Source of the DNA: Streptomyces sp. NBC_00271
Lineage (GTDB): Bacteria; Actinomycetota; Actinomycetes; Streptomycetales; Streptomycetaceae
Length of the DNA stretch: 64,000 nucleotides
Assembly: GCF_036178845.1 (NCBI RefSeq)
Contig: NZ_CP108070.1
Span: forward strand, 8,494,001 to 8,558,000
Reading direction: 5' to 3'
In this document: piece by piece, positions 18,701 to 26,574 of the stretch
Layout of the letters: the number at the start of each line of letters is the position of its first letter
How positions within the stretch are numbered: position 1 is the stretch's first letter
Notes under the pieces: model-generated
What the model was told of the DNA's origin: nothing
Seen by the model: the letters and a program-made list of their open reading frames with translations, nothing else
Databases searched by the model: none
Made by a program: the position numbers and the translations under genes

Positions 18701-19539
18701 TACGAGTACGCCCGGCCGTCCGCCTTGTGCGTACCGGCGTAGCGCAGGGCCCGCTTGCCCGTGAAGCCCGCGCCGGCCTTCGCGGTGGGGGAGCCGCTCG
18801 GGCCCCGGTCCACCAGCGAGAGCATGTCCTTGGGCGTCGGGTCGTCGCTCTGTCCCGTGGAGAACTGGACGTCGGCGAGCTGGAGTATGTCACCGCCGTT
18901 GTTCTTGGTGACGCCGAGCCGGAAGTGCTGGTACTCGACGGGGCTCGCGATGTCGTACGACTTCGTCTGGAACCGCTCGCCGAAGGACTCGCCGGAACGG
19001 GTGTCGAGGGTCTTCCAGTCCTTGCCGTCCGTGGAGCCCTGGAGCGTCCAGTCCTGGGGGTCGCGCTCGTCGTGGTCGTTGGCCGACGTCAGCGCGTACG
19101 TGACCACCTTGACCGGGGCGTCGAAGTCGAACTCCGCCCAGCCGGTCGGCTCGAAGGTCAGCCACTTGGTGCTCGACTCGTCGTCGACGAGGTTCTCCTT
19201 CACCTCGCCGCCGCCGGTGTTCTCGCCGCTCGCCCTGACGTCCGTGACGTGGTCGGTGACATTGCCGGGGATGCCGCTGCTGTAGCCGCCGTCGACACCC
19301 GACGCGCGCTTTGCGCCGTCTGCTCCGGTGTCCACCGTGTTGAGCCAGGTCGGTGCCGGATCGCCTGATTCGAACGAGGAGGCGAACTCGCGGTCGGTGG
19401 ACGCCGTTTGGGCCGGAAGGGCAATCGCGGTGCCCTGCGAGGCCACTACCAGGGAAAGCGCTACCACCCCCATTATCGTTGAGGAACCCCATCTGAGCCG
19501 AACCGAAGAACTCCGTCTGTACCGAGCTCTGTGCTGCAT
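15712..19539 (-). CDS. Secreted multidomain GH92 alpha-mannosidase
   Basis: Second GH92 enzyme (1275 aa). A long signal peptide (residues 1-45, with an SSVRLRW stretch before the hydrophobic core) is followed by an N-terminal F5/8-type C (discoidin/CBM32-like) domain (VTDVRASGENTGGG, STKWLTFEPTGWAEF, HFRLGVTKNNGGD). The GH92 module comes next, with GDEDNGEQSAWYLFSSLGFY as its signature. A second F5/8 C-like domain sits at the C-terminus (GGWVLQGSSDGTTWTDL, HYRLVLDSEATLAEVEL). The two galactose/glycan-binding-type domains distinguish it from the neighbouring GH92. The ATG at 19539 is chosen over an upstream frame at 19608 because it follows AGGGAGGG and opens the signal peptide. Both enzymes probably act together on mannose-containing glycans. 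Confidence 0.95.
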   Translation of the reverse strand: MQHRARYRRSSSVRLRWGSSTIMGVVALSLVVASQGTAIALPAQTASTDREFASSFESGDPAPTWLNTVDTGADGAKRASGVDGGYSSGIPGNVTDHVTDVRASGENTGGGEVKENLVDDESSTKWLTFEPTGWAEFDFDAPVKVVTYALTSANDHDERDPQDWTLQGSTDGKDWKTLDTRSGESFGERFQTKSYDIASPVEYQHFRLGVTKNNGGDILQLADVQFSTGQSDDPTPKDMLSLVDRGPSGSPTAKAGAGFTGKRALRYAGTHKADGRAYSYNKVFDVNVGVGRDTELSYRIFPSMADGDRDYDATNVSVDLAFTDGTYLSDLNAVDQHGFALTPQGQGAAKVLYVNQWNNVASRIGSVATGKTVDRILLAYDSPQGPAKFRGWLDDVALKTVAPEKPKAHLADYALTTRGTNSSGGFSRGNNFPATAVPHGFNFWTPVTNAGSLSWLYDYARANNADNLPTIEAFSASHEPSPWMGDRQTFQVMPSAASGTPDTGRTARALAFRHENETARPYYYGVTFENGLKAEMAPTDHAAALRFTYPGEDASVLFDNVTEQAGLTLDKDNGIVTGYSDVKSGLSTGATRLFVYGVFDAPVTDGGSSGVKGYLKFKPGADHTVTLRLATSLISIDQAKDNLRQEIPDGTSFGTVKERARKAWDKLFGKVEVEGATPDQLTTLYSSMYRLYLYPNSGFEKVGSKYQYASPFSAMPGPDTPTHTGAKIVDGKVYVNNGFWDTYRTTWPAYSFLTPSQAGEMVDGFVQQYKDGGWTSRWSSPGYADLMTGTSSDVAFADAYVKGVDFDAEAAYDAALKNATVVPPASGVGRKGMSTSPFLGYTSTATGEGLSWAMEGYVNDYGIAEMGQALYKKTGKKRYKEESAYFLNRAQDYVNLFDSKAGFFQGRDAQGNWRLDSSKYDPRVWGYDYTETNGWGYAFTAPQDSRGLANLYGGRSGLAQKLDTYFATPETASPDFVGSYGGVIHEMTEARDVRLGMYGHSNQVAHHVNYMYDAAGQPWKTQKNVREVLSRLYTGSEIGQGYHGDEDNGEQSAWYLFSSLGFYPLVMGSGEYAIGSPLFTKATVHLENGKDLVVKAPKNSAKNVYVQGVKFNGKRWTSTSLPHSLISRGGVLEFDMGSKPSSWGTGKDAAPVSITEDDKVPTPRADVLKGDGALFDNTSATDATVTSVDLPTSAAAKGVQYTLTSSADHSKAPGGWVLQGSSDGTTWTDLDKRTGESFTWDKQTRVFSVAHPGSYAHYRLVLDSEATLAEVELLG

Positions 19540-19563
19540 GCGCGAGCACCCTCCCTGGCATTG

Positions 19564-19575
19564 GACAACGTTGTC
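19564..19575 (-). promoter_or_regulatory. LacI-type operator of GH92 gene 2
   Basis: GACAACGTTGTC, identical to the site at 12135-12146 and extended by TT/AA flanks (TTTGACAACGTTGTCC). It lies 25 bases before the start codon, a position suited to repression. Confidence 0.7.
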
Positions 19576-19793
19576 AAATTTGCTGCGCAAGGACCAGTAG
19601 GGAGTCAAGTTGTCAGCGGTGTCAAGGGTGTTGGATGTGGCGCCCGGGATGAATATCGTGCGACGAGCTGCGCATTACTCCCATGGTGGGAGATTGGTGC
19701 CCTGTCGATCTTCCTCTGGGGAAGTCGCGGACGCGCCATATTTCCGCGAGGTCTCAACTCGGAAAAGACCCGCGGGTAAACCCGCTTTCGATC

Positions 19794-19826
19794 TTGCTCC
19801 GCTGACGGGAAGTGGACTATACCTGT
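19794..19826 (+). promoter_or_regulatory. Candidate ngcE promoter with DasR-like box
   Basis: TTGCTC (19794-19799), an 18-base spacer and TATACC (19818-19823) could form a promoter about 200 bases before ngcE. AGTGGACTATACCTGT (19811-19826) covers the -10 box and matches 12 of 16 positions of the DasR consensus. The rest of 19610-20010 shows only a small hairpin, GCGGG-TAAA-CCCGC (19772-19785). The regulatory reading is inference. Confidence 0.35.
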
Positions 19827-20023
19827 CGGCACCCGCCCAGCCGTTCGACGGCCGCGGGCAGGCACGTCCCGGGGGGAATCGGGCGTCGGCGGCCAGTGTG
19901 ACGGGCAGGGATCGCCGCGTTGACCGACTGAATCCCTCACGCACGACCCCAGCTTGACCTAACCGCGGTGCCGGGGAGGATCCGGTTCACCGCCTGAGTC
20001 CTGGAGAAGGCGAGGACTTGAGC

Positions 20024-21475
20024 ATGGGATCCACTTCCGCCGAGAACAGCAACACCGAGGGTGTCGGCCGCCGTGACCTGATCAAGCGGTCCGCGGCACT
20101 CGGCCTGATTTCCGTACCGACGATGAGCTTTTTGTCCGCTTGCGCGAGCAGCGACAGCGGTTCCGGTGACAAGGCCAAGGCCGGCAAGAAGACCACGAAG
20201 AACCCGCTGGGCGTCAACGAGACGGCCCCGCTCGCCGTCGTCATCTTCGACGGCGGATTCGGTACGAAGTACGCGACCGACGCCAACGCCCAGTACAAGA
20301 CGGCCTACCCGAAGGCCAAGGTCAACTTCCATGCGACCCAGAAGATCCAGTCCGAACTGCAGCCCAAGTTCAACGGCGGCACCCCGCCGGACCTGATCGA
20401 CAACTCCGGCGCCCAGCAGATGGACATGGGCGTGCTCGTCGGCAAGAAGCAGCTCACCGACCTGACTCCGCTCCTCGACGCGCCGTCCATCGACGACCCG
20501 TCGAAGAAGGTCCGCGACACGCTGCGTCCCGGCATCGTGGAGATGGGCCAGTTCGACGGCGCGCCGGTCTGGATCATGTACTACGCGTACACCGTCTACG
20601 GCGTCTGGTACTCGCAGACCGCCCTCGACAAGCTCGACGCGACGTACCCCGAGACCTGGGACGCGATGCTCGCGCTGTGCGAGAAGGCGAAGAAGAAGGG
20701 CGTGGCCGGCTGGACGTACGCGGGCAAGTACCCCTACTACCTGCCGTTCTCGCTCTACCCCTTCATCGCCAAGATCGGCGGCCGGGAGGTGCTCGACAAG
20801 ATCGACAACCTGGAGCCCAACGCCTGGAAGGACCCGGCCGTCAAGTCGGCGTTCGAGGCGTACTACGAGCTCTACAAGAAGGGTTACATCCTCCAGGGCA
20901 CCCCGGGCATCGACCACATCCAGTCGCAGACCGCCTGGGCCAAGGGCAAGGCGCTCTTCATCCCGAACGGCTCCTGGGTGGAGAACGAGTCCGCGAACGT
21001 CATCCCGAAGGACTTCAACCTGGCCGTCAGCGGCCCGACCGGTCTGGACAGCTCCGACAAGATGCCGTTCGGCACCATCTGGGCCTCCGGCGGCGAGCCC
21101 TTCATCGTGCCGGCCAAGGCGAACAACCCCGAGGGAGGCATGGAGCAGCTGCGCATCATGCTCAGTGAGGCCTCGTCGAAGAACTTCACCAGCCAGGTGA
21201 AGTCGCTGACCGCCTACAACGGCGGTACCGACGGCATCACGCTGACCCCGGGCCTCAAGTCCGGTGTCGCGGCCCTGGACAAGGCCGGGACCAACGTGGT
21301 CAACCCCCGGCTCCAGGACTGGTACGTGAAGCTTCAGAAGGAGCAGATCGGTGTCGCCGGTCTCGGCGAGATGATGGCAGGACGGCTGACCCCGGCCGAG
21401 GCCATCAAGAAGATCCAGGGCTACGCGGACGCGGCGGCCAAGGACCAGTCCATCAAGCACTACAAGCACCAGTAG
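20024..21475 (+). CDS. ngcE: GlcNAc/chitobiose ABC transporter, substrate-binding lipoprotein NgcE
   Basis: Extracellular solute-binding lipoprotein (483 aa) of the NgcE type, which delivers N-acetylglucosamine and N,N'-diacetylchitobiose to its permease. The N-terminus carries both a twin-arginine motif (GRRDLIKRS) and a lipobox (FLSAC, with Cys near residue 35), so it is probably a Tat-exported lipoprotein. The mature part is a typical cluster B fold (PDLIDNSGAQQMD, FIPNGSWVENE). The ATG at 20024 follows CGAGGAC at 7 bases; an in-frame TTG six bases earlier is less likely. It is first in an ngcEFG operon without its own ATPase; in Streptomyces the shared MsiK usually energises such transporters. 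Confidence 0.93.
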   Translation: MGSTSAENSNTEGVGRRDLIKRSAALGLISVPTMSFLSACASSDSGSGDKAKAGKKTTKNPLGVNETAPLAVVIFDGGFGTKYATDANAQYKTAYPKAKVNFHATQKIQSELQPKFNGGTPPDLIDNSGAQQMDMGVLVGKKQLTDLTPLLDAPSIDDPSKKVRDTLRPGIVEMGQFDGAPVWIMYYAYTVYGVWYSQTALDKLDATYPETWDAMLALCEKAKKKGVAGWTYAGKYPYYLPFSLYPFIAKIGGREVLDKIDNLEPNAWKDPAVKSAFEAYYELYKKGYILQGTPGIDHIQSQTAWAKGKALFIPNGSWVENESANVIPKDFNLAVSGPTGLDSSDKMPFGTIWASGGEPFIVPAKANNPEGGMEQLRIMLSEASSKNFTSQVKSLTAYNGGTDGITLTPGLKSGVAALDKAGTNVVNPRLQDWYVKLQKEQIGVAGLGEMMAGRLTPAEAIKKIQGYADAAAKDQSIKHYKHQ

Positions 21476-21534
21476 CGGCGCGTGTCCACGCGTCGCCGGC
21501 GGTGGCATCCGCGATTCGATCGGGGTCGGTAACC

Positions 21535-22458
21535 ATGCAACACGGCAAGTACCGGTTCATTGTGGGGTTCTTGGTGGCCCCCTTGGCGTTGTACGCGATC
21601 TTCGTGATCTGGCCCTTCGTCCAGGCCATCTACTACTCGTTCACGGACTGGACCGGTCTGAGCCCCGACTTCAAGATGGTCGGTTTCGCCAACTACACCA
21701 GAATGCTGCACGACGACATCTTCTGGAAGTCGTTGCAGCACAGTCTGCTGTTCGCGTTGCTGCTGCCGCTGGTGACGCTGGGCCTCGCGCTCTTCTTCGC
21801 CTTCATGCTCAATGTCGGTGGGCGGCGCCGAAAGGGCGCCGCCATCACCGGAGTGCGCGGTTCGGGTTTCTACAAAATCGCCTACTTCTTCCCGCAGGTG
21901 CTGTCGATCGCGATCGTCTCCCTGCTTTTCCAATTCGCCTACAACCCCAACGACGGGGTGATCAACGGGACGTTGAAGGCCATCGGCCTCGGCAGTGTCC
22001 AGCCGGACTGGCTGGGCGACCCGAACCTCGCCCTGTGGTGTGTGATGGCGGTGCTGCTGTGGAGCACGGTCGGGTTCTTCGTCGTGCTGTTCTCGGCGGG
22101 CATGGCCTCGATTCCGAAGGACTTCTACGAGGCCGCGCTGCTCGACGGCGCGAGCCGCGCCACCACCTTCTTCAAGATCACCCTTCCGCTGCTCTGGGAC
22201 ACCGTGCAGTCGGGATGGGTGTACATGGGGATCCTGGCGCTCGGCGCCGAGGCGTTCGCCGCCGTACAGATCATGACCGTGGGTCCCGGCGGCCCCGACT
22301 ACTCGACCACGGTCCTTCCGCTGTACGTGTACCAATCGGCGTTCCGTGACGCGAACGCCGCCTACGCCACCACGATCGGTGTCGCGCTGCTCATCGTCAC
22401 GCTGCTGTTCGCGGCGATCGTGATGCGACTGGGCCGGCGCGAGCGGTTGGAGTTCTAG
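21535..22458 (+). CDS. ngcF: GlcNAc/chitobiose ABC transporter permease NgcF
   Basis: MalF-type membrane subunit (307 aa), about six helices, with the EAA loop EAALLDGASRATTFFKITLP facing the ATPase. The ATG at 21535 (MQHGKYRFIVGFLV) starts at the first helix and is preferred over an in-frame GTG at 21502. No strong Shine-Dalgarno is seen. The 59-base gap after ngcE has no terminator, so transcription is probably continuous. Confidence 0.93.
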   Translation: MQHGKYRFIVGFLVAPLALYAIFVIWPFVQAIYYSFTDWTGLSPDFKMVGFANYTRMLHDDIFWKSLQHSLLFALLLPLVTLGLALFFAFMLNVGGRRRKGAAITGVRGSGFYKIAYFFPQVLSIAIVSLLFQFAYNPNDGVINGTLKAIGLGSVQPDWLGDPNLALWCVMAVLLWSTVGFFVVLFSAGMASIPKDFYEAALLDGASRATTFFKITLPLLWDTVQSGWVYMGILALGAEAFAAVQIMTVGPGGPDYSTTVLPLYVYQSAFRDANAAYATTIGVALLIVTLLFAAIVMRLGRRERLEF

Positions 22459-22459
22459 C

Positions 22460-23380
22460 ATGAAGACCACTGACACCCCGCCGCCCGTGGAACCGGTCGA
22501 GGACCGTCCTCAGGTGGTGAAGGAGAAGGCGCCGCCGGAAAAGGCGAAGAGCAGTGAGGGCGGCATCCTCAACGCCTTCTCGCACGGCATTCTCATCATC
22601 TGGGCGATCATGGTCGTACTGCCCCTGCTGTGGGCGGTGATGACGTCTTTCAAGGACGACGACTCCATTTTCAGCTCGCCCTGGTCGCTGCCGGACAAAC
22701 TGCACTTCGACAACTGGTCGCGCGCGTGGTCGCAGGCCCATATGAGCGACTACTTCGGCAATACGCTCATCGTGGTGGGATTCTCGCTGGTCGGTACGCT
22801 CGTGCTCGGCTCGATGGCGGCTTACGTCCTCGCCCGATTCGAGTTCCCGGGCAACCGTTTCATTTACTTCCTCTTCGTCGGAGGAATGAGTTTCCCGATC
22901 ATGCTGGCCCTGGTGCCGTTGTTCTACGTCCTGAACAACATGAGTCTGCTGAACACGCTGCCGGGTCTGATCCTCGTCTACATCGCCTACTCGCTGCCGT
23001 TCACGGTCTTCTTCCTGACCTCGTTCTTCAGGACGCTGCCGACCTCGATCGCCGAGGCGGCGTTCGTCGACGGTGCCTCGCACACCAGGACCTTCTTCCA
23101 GATCATGCTGCCGATGGCCAAGCCGGGTCTGGTCAGCGTCGGGATCTTCAACTTCCTGGGCCAGTGGAACCAGTACATGCTCCCCACCGTGCTGAACACC
23201 GACCCCGACAAGAAGGTCCTCTCCCAGGGCCTCGTCGAACTGGCGACCAGCCAGGGCTACAAGGGCGACTGGTCGGGCCTCTTCGCGGGCCTGGTGATGG
23301 CCATGCTCCCGGTGCTGGCCGCGTACATCATCTTCCAGCGACAGGTGGTCCAGGGGCTGACGGCTGGGGCTCTCAAGTAG
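22460..23380 (+). CDS. ngcG: GlcNAc/chitobiose ABC transporter permease NgcG
   Basis: MalG-type membrane subunit (306 aa) with a hydrophilic 35-residue N-terminal tail, six predicted helices and the EAA loop EAAFVDGASHTRTFFQIMLP. It begins one base after the ngcF stop, showing an operon. It forms the channel with NgcF. A strong hairpin follows at 23435-23470. Confidence 0.93.
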   Translation: MKTTDTPPPVEPVEDRPQVVKEKAPPEKAKSSEGGILNAFSHGILIIWAIMVVLPLLWAVMTSFKDDDSIFSSPWSLPDKLHFDNWSRAWSQAHMSDYFGNTLIVVGFSLVGTLVLGSMAAYVLARFEFPGNRFIYFLFVGGMSFPIMLALVPLFYVLNNMSLLNTLPGLILVYIAYSLPFTVFFLTSFFRTLPTSIAEAAFVDGASHTRTFFQIMLPMAKPGLVSVGIFNFLGQWNQYMLPTVLNTDPDKKVLSQGLVELATSQGYKGDWSGLFAGLVMAMLPVLAAYIIFQRQVVQGLTAGALK

Positions 23381-23434
23381 GCCGAGCGAGGCAACGGCCG
23401 CCAAATCCGTCGAACACCGAGAAATTCCTGGAGT

Positions 23435-23470
23435 GCGTAATCCCTTCCGGATACACGGAGGGGATTACGC
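23435..23470 (+). terminator. Terminator of the ngcEFG operon
   Basis: GCGTAATCCCTTCCG pairs with CGGAGGGGATTACGC (15-bp stem, one G-T pair) around a 6-base loop, 54 bases after the ngcG stop. Confidence 0.85.
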
Positions 23471-23474
23471 GTAC

Positions 23475-23645
23475 TCGGTCCCGCCCATTCGGCTTCGCCT
23501 CTTCAGTCCCGCACATTCGGTTCCACGTATTCGATCCCGCCTGCTCGATCCCACCTACTCGGTCGCGTGCTCCGGGTCCCCTTACTGGACAGGTCCCCTC
23601 CACTGGATCCCGTCCACCGGGTCTCGCATTCCCCGGTCCCCCGAA
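23475..23645 (+). repeat. Degenerate 14-bp tandem repeat array
   Basis: About 12 units of roughly 14 bases follow the operon terminator: TCGGTCCCGCCCAT, TCGGCTTCGCCTCT, TCAGTCCCGCACAT, TCGGTTCCACGTAT, TCGATCCCGCCTGC, TCGATCCCACCTAC, TCGGTCGCGTGCTC, then looser copies ending with CCCGGTCCCCC. Consensus about TCGGTCCCGCCYAY. The first seven are exactly 14 bases with no gaps. No protein-coding frame explains them, and 14 is not a multiple of 3. Confidence 0.8.
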
Positions 23646-23931
23646 AAAGGCTCCACCCGCCCGGAGGGGTTCCGCGGAAGCCCACGCCCGGCGGGGCGGC
23701 GCCGTGGTCTTGATCTTGTACGGCGGAGGCGGCGACAACTTGTAATCAGTCGGGGTGTGACCTGGGCCATAGAAGGATCTACGGCCCGGTCTGTCCCGCA
23801 CATGTGTGCTCATCCGCGCCGGATGCAGCTCAACCTCTTGACGGGAGGTAACCCAAACAGCTCAGCTTAGAGTTCACTAGTTGGACATAGGCGGGGCCTC
23901 ATCGTGGCGGCCTCGTACGCGGGAGGTCGTC

Positions 23932-25131
23932 GTGGAGACTCCGGGGTCGCAGTCGTCGCTGCACCGAGCCAATCTGGAGCGCGTCGTACGTGCGGTGCGC
24001 CTTGCCGGTTCGCTCACGCAAGCGGAGATCGCGAGGACGACGGGCCTCTCCGCCGCGACCGTTTCCAATATCGTCCGGGAGCTCAAGGACGGCGGAACGG
24101 TCGAGGTCACCCCCACTTCGGCGGGTGGCCGCAGGGCCCGCAGCGTGTCCCTGAGCGGTGACGCCGGCATCGTGATCGGCGTCGACTTCGGTCATACGCA
24201 TCTGCGCGTCGCGGTCGGGAACCTCGCCCACCAGGTGCTGGCCGAGGAGTCCGAGCCGCTGGACGTGGACGCGAGCGCCGCACAGGGCTTCGACCGGGCG
24301 GAAGAGCTGGTCAGCCGCCTGATCGCGGCGACCGGGGTGGACCGGTCCAAGATCGCGGGCGTGGGGCTCGGCGTGCCCGGACCCATCGACGTGGAGTCGG
24401 GGACCCTGGGGTCCACCGCGATCCTGCCGGGCTGGACCGGCGCGAAGCCCGCCGAGGAGCTGCGGGGGCGGCTCGGCGTGCCCGTGTACGTGGACAACGA
24501 CGCCAACCTGGGCGCGCTCGGCGAGCTGGTCTGGGGCAGTGGGCGCGGGGTCAAGGACCTGGCGTACATCAAGGTCGCGAGCGGTGTCGGCGCCGGGCTG
24601 GTGATCGACGGCAAGATCTACCGCGGGCCCGGCGGCACGGCAGGTGAAATCGGACACATCACCCTTGATGAATCCGGTCCTGTCTGTCGCTGTGGCAACC
24701 GGGGCTGCCTGGAGACCTTCACGGCGGCGCGCTATGTGCTGCCGCTCCTGCAGTCCAGTCACGGCACCGATCTGACCATGGAGGGCGTCGTCAGACTGGC
24801 CAGGGACGGAGACCCGGGCTGCCGTCGGGTGATCGCCGATGTCGGCCGTCACATCGGCAGTGGAGTCGCGAATCTCTGCAATCTGCTCAACCCGAGCCGG
24901 GTGGTCCTCGGCGGCGATCTCGCCGAGGCCGGGGAACTGGTTCTCGGGCCCATCAGAGAGTCGGTCGGCCGCTACGCGATCCCCAGTGCCGCACGTCAAC
25001 TCTCGGTGCTGCCAGGGGCACTTGGCGGTCGTGCGGAGGTCCTCGGGGCGCTCGCTCTCGCACTCAGCGAGATGGGCGATTCGACCCTTTTGGACGGATC
25101 GCTGTCCGCAGCGGCCCCTGCCTTCACTTAG
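23932..25131 (+). CDS. rok7B7: ROK-family transcriptional regulator (Rok7B7-like)
   Basis: NagC/XylR-type regulator (399 aa). The N-terminal winged helix-turn-helix covers about residues 15-75 (TQAEIARTTGLSAATVSNIVREL). The ROK sugar-kinase-like domain follows, with VDFGHTHLRVAVGN, the sugar-site GEIGH and a zinc motif CRCGNRGCLE. Its position between ngcEFG and xylFGH is that of S. coelicolor SCO6008 (Rok7B7), reported to affect xylose transport, carbon catabolite repression and antibiotic production. The GTG at 23932 follows GGGAGG at 6 bases; an upstream in-frame TTG at 23881 has no ribosome site. It is transcribed separately from ngcG because a terminator intervenes. The likely target is the downstream xyl operon. 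Confidence 0.92.
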   Translation: METPGSQSSLHRANLERVVRAVRLAGSLTQAEIARTTGLSAATVSNIVRELKDGGTVEVTPTSAGGRRARSVSLSGDAGIVIGVDFGHTHLRVAVGNLAHQVLAEESEPLDVDASAAQGFDRAEELVSRLIAATGVDRSKIAGVGLGVPGPIDVESGTLGSTAILPGWTGAKPAEELRGRLGVPVYVDNDANLGALGELVWGSGRGVKDLAYIKVASGVGAGLVIDGKIYRGPGGTAGEIGHITLDESGPVCRCGNRGCLETFTAARYVLPLLQSSHGTDLTMEGVVRLARDGDPGCRRVIADVGRHIGSGVANLCNLLNPSRVVLGGDLAEAGELVLGPIRESVGRYAIPSAARQLSVLPGALGGRAEVLGALALALSEMGDSTLLDGSLSAAAPAFT

Positions 25132-25160
25132 AGAACGCATGGCACCGTTGCCATCTCGTT

Positions 25161-25172
25161 AAGTATTTACTT
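25161..25172 (+). promoter_or_regulatory. Candidate operator upstream of xylF
   Basis: AAGTATTTACTT is a perfect palindrome (AAGTA-TT-TACTT) and conspicuously AT-rich in this genome, 80 bases before the xylF start. It could bind the ROK regulator encoded just upstream. A TTGACG follows at 25174. Function inferred from position only. Confidence 0.35.
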
Positions 25173-25252
25173 CTTGACGTCGCACGCGTGGCCGAGTTGA
25201 CTTCCAGCCACCTCGGCCGCAACGACGCGGCCTCGTCAGGGAGGTTTCAAGA

Positions 25253-26362
25253 GTGAACACGCGTATGCGTCGTGCCGCGTTTGCCGTTGCCGCTGGTGCG
25301 ATGGCCGTTTCGCTGGCTGCTTGTGGCAGTGCCAAGGAGTCCGGTGGCAAGAGCGACAGCTCCAGCTCCGCCAAGAAGGGCGACGCGATCAAGGTCGGTC
25401 TGCTCCTTCCCGAGAACCAGACCGCGCGTTACGAGAAGTTCGACAAGCCGCTGATCGAGAAGAAGGTCAAGGAGCTTACGAACGGCAAGGGCACGGTCCA
25501 GTACGCCAACGCCAAGCAGGACGCCACCACGCAGGCCCAGCAGGTCGAGACGATGATCACCGACAAGGTGGACGTCCTGATCGTCGACGCTGTGGACTCC
25601 GCGGCCATCAAGAACTCGGTCCAGAAGGCCAAGGACGCCGGCATCCCCGTCGTCGCCTACGACCGTCTCGCCCAGGGTCCGATCAGCGGTTACACGTCGT
25701 TCGACAACACGACCGTCGGCAAGACGCAGGGTGAGGCCCTCCTCACCGCGCTCGGCTCCAAGGCCAAGTCCGGCAAGATCGTGATGATGAACGGGTCGTC
25801 CACCGACCCGAACGCCGCCCAGTTCAAGGCCGGTGCCCACTCCGTCCTCGACGGCAAGGTGAACATCGGCAAGGAGTACGACACCAAGGACTGGAAGCCG
25901 GAGAACGCCAACGCCAACATGGAGGGCGCCATCTCCGCCCTCGGCAAGAAGAACGTCGTCGGCGTCTACTCCGCCAACGACGGCATGGCCGGCGGTATCA
26001 TCACGGCCCTGAAGGCCGCGGGCATCTCCGTCCCGGTCACCGGCCAGGACGCCGAGCTCGCGGGTGTGCAGCGCATCATCGCCGGTGAGCAGTTCATGAG
26101 CGTCTACAAGCCGTACGCCCCCGAGGCCGACGCCGCCGCCGAGATGGCTGTCGCGCTCGCCCAGGGCAAGTCGCTCGACACCGTCGCCAAGGACAAGGTC
26201 GACAGCCCGACCGACAAGGCGATCCCCTCGGTCATCGTCGCGGTCGTCTCGCTGACCAAGGACAACATCAAGGACACCGTCCTCAAGGACGGCGTCTACA
26301 CGGTCAGCGACATCTGCACGAGCGCCTACAAGGCCAAGTGCGACGCGCTCGGCATCAAGTAG
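25253..26362 (+). CDS. xylF: Xylose ABC transporter, substrate-binding lipoprotein
   Basis: Periplasmic-binding-protein family 1 (RbsB/XylF) lipoprotein (369 aa). The signal peptide ends in the lipobox SLAAC (Cys near residue 24) followed by a Ser/Lys linker. The ligand domain shows YDRLAQGPISGYTSFDN, GKIVMMNGSSTDPNA and VTGQDAELAGVQRI. The GTG at 25253 follows AGGGAGG at about 9 bases. It is first in the xylFGH operon next to the ROK regulator; xylose specificity is inferred from this synteny. A stable hairpin between this gene and xylG probably keeps the binding protein more abundant than the membrane parts. Confidence 0.9.
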   Translation: MNTRMRRAAFAVAAGAMAVSLAACGSAKESGGKSDSSSSAKKGDAIKVGLLLPENQTARYEKFDKPLIEKKVKELTNGKGTVQYANAKQDATTQAQQVETMITDKVDVLIVDAVDSAAIKNSVQKAKDAGIPVVAYDRLAQGPISGYTSFDNTTVGKTQGEALLTALGSKAKSGKIVMMNGSSTDPNAAQFKAGAHSVLDGKVNIGKEYDTKDWKPENANANMEGAISALGKKNVVGVYSANDGMAGGIITALKAAGISVPVTGQDAELAGVQRIIAGEQFMSVYKPYAPEADAAAEMAVALAQGKSLDTVAKDKVDSPTDKAIPSVIVAVVSLTKDNIKDTVLKDGVYTVSDICTSAYKAKCDALGIK

Positions 26363-26384
26363 TCCGAGCAACTGAAGTAGCCGC

Positions 26385-26441
26385 CGCAAGTCTCTATCCA
26401 CGTACGGGAATTCGTTCTTGAATTTCCGTACGGGACTTGCG
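26385..26441 (+). terminator. Intercistronic hairpin between xylF and xylG
   Basis: CGCAAGTC (26385-26392) pairs with GACTTGCG (26434-26441), and CGTACGGGAATTC (26401-26413) with GAATTTCCGTACG (26420-26432). This large two-part stem in the 212-base gap is likely a partial terminator or mRNA-stabilising structure. Confidence 0.7.
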
Positions 26442-26574
26442 TCATAGAAGCCCCTCCGGCGCCCCGCATCCATCAGCCCCGCAAAGCTAGGGCGGGGCGC
26501 CGGACGGAACACCCCCCCTCCACAAACTTCTGCACAACCTCCCGCCGGGTCAGGCGGCGAAGGAGATGGTTAAC

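Noticed and set aside
19610..19957. Short frames between GH92 gene 2 and ngcE
   Set aside because: No ribosome sites and no codon bias; the interval reads as promoter DNA.
23475..23645. CRISPR array
   Set aside because: Units are short, adjoining and degenerate with no spacers, and no cas genes are present.
23838..23873. TTGACG and TAGAGT as promoter of the ROK regulator
   Set aside because: The spacer is 24 bases, too long for a standard vegetative promoter.
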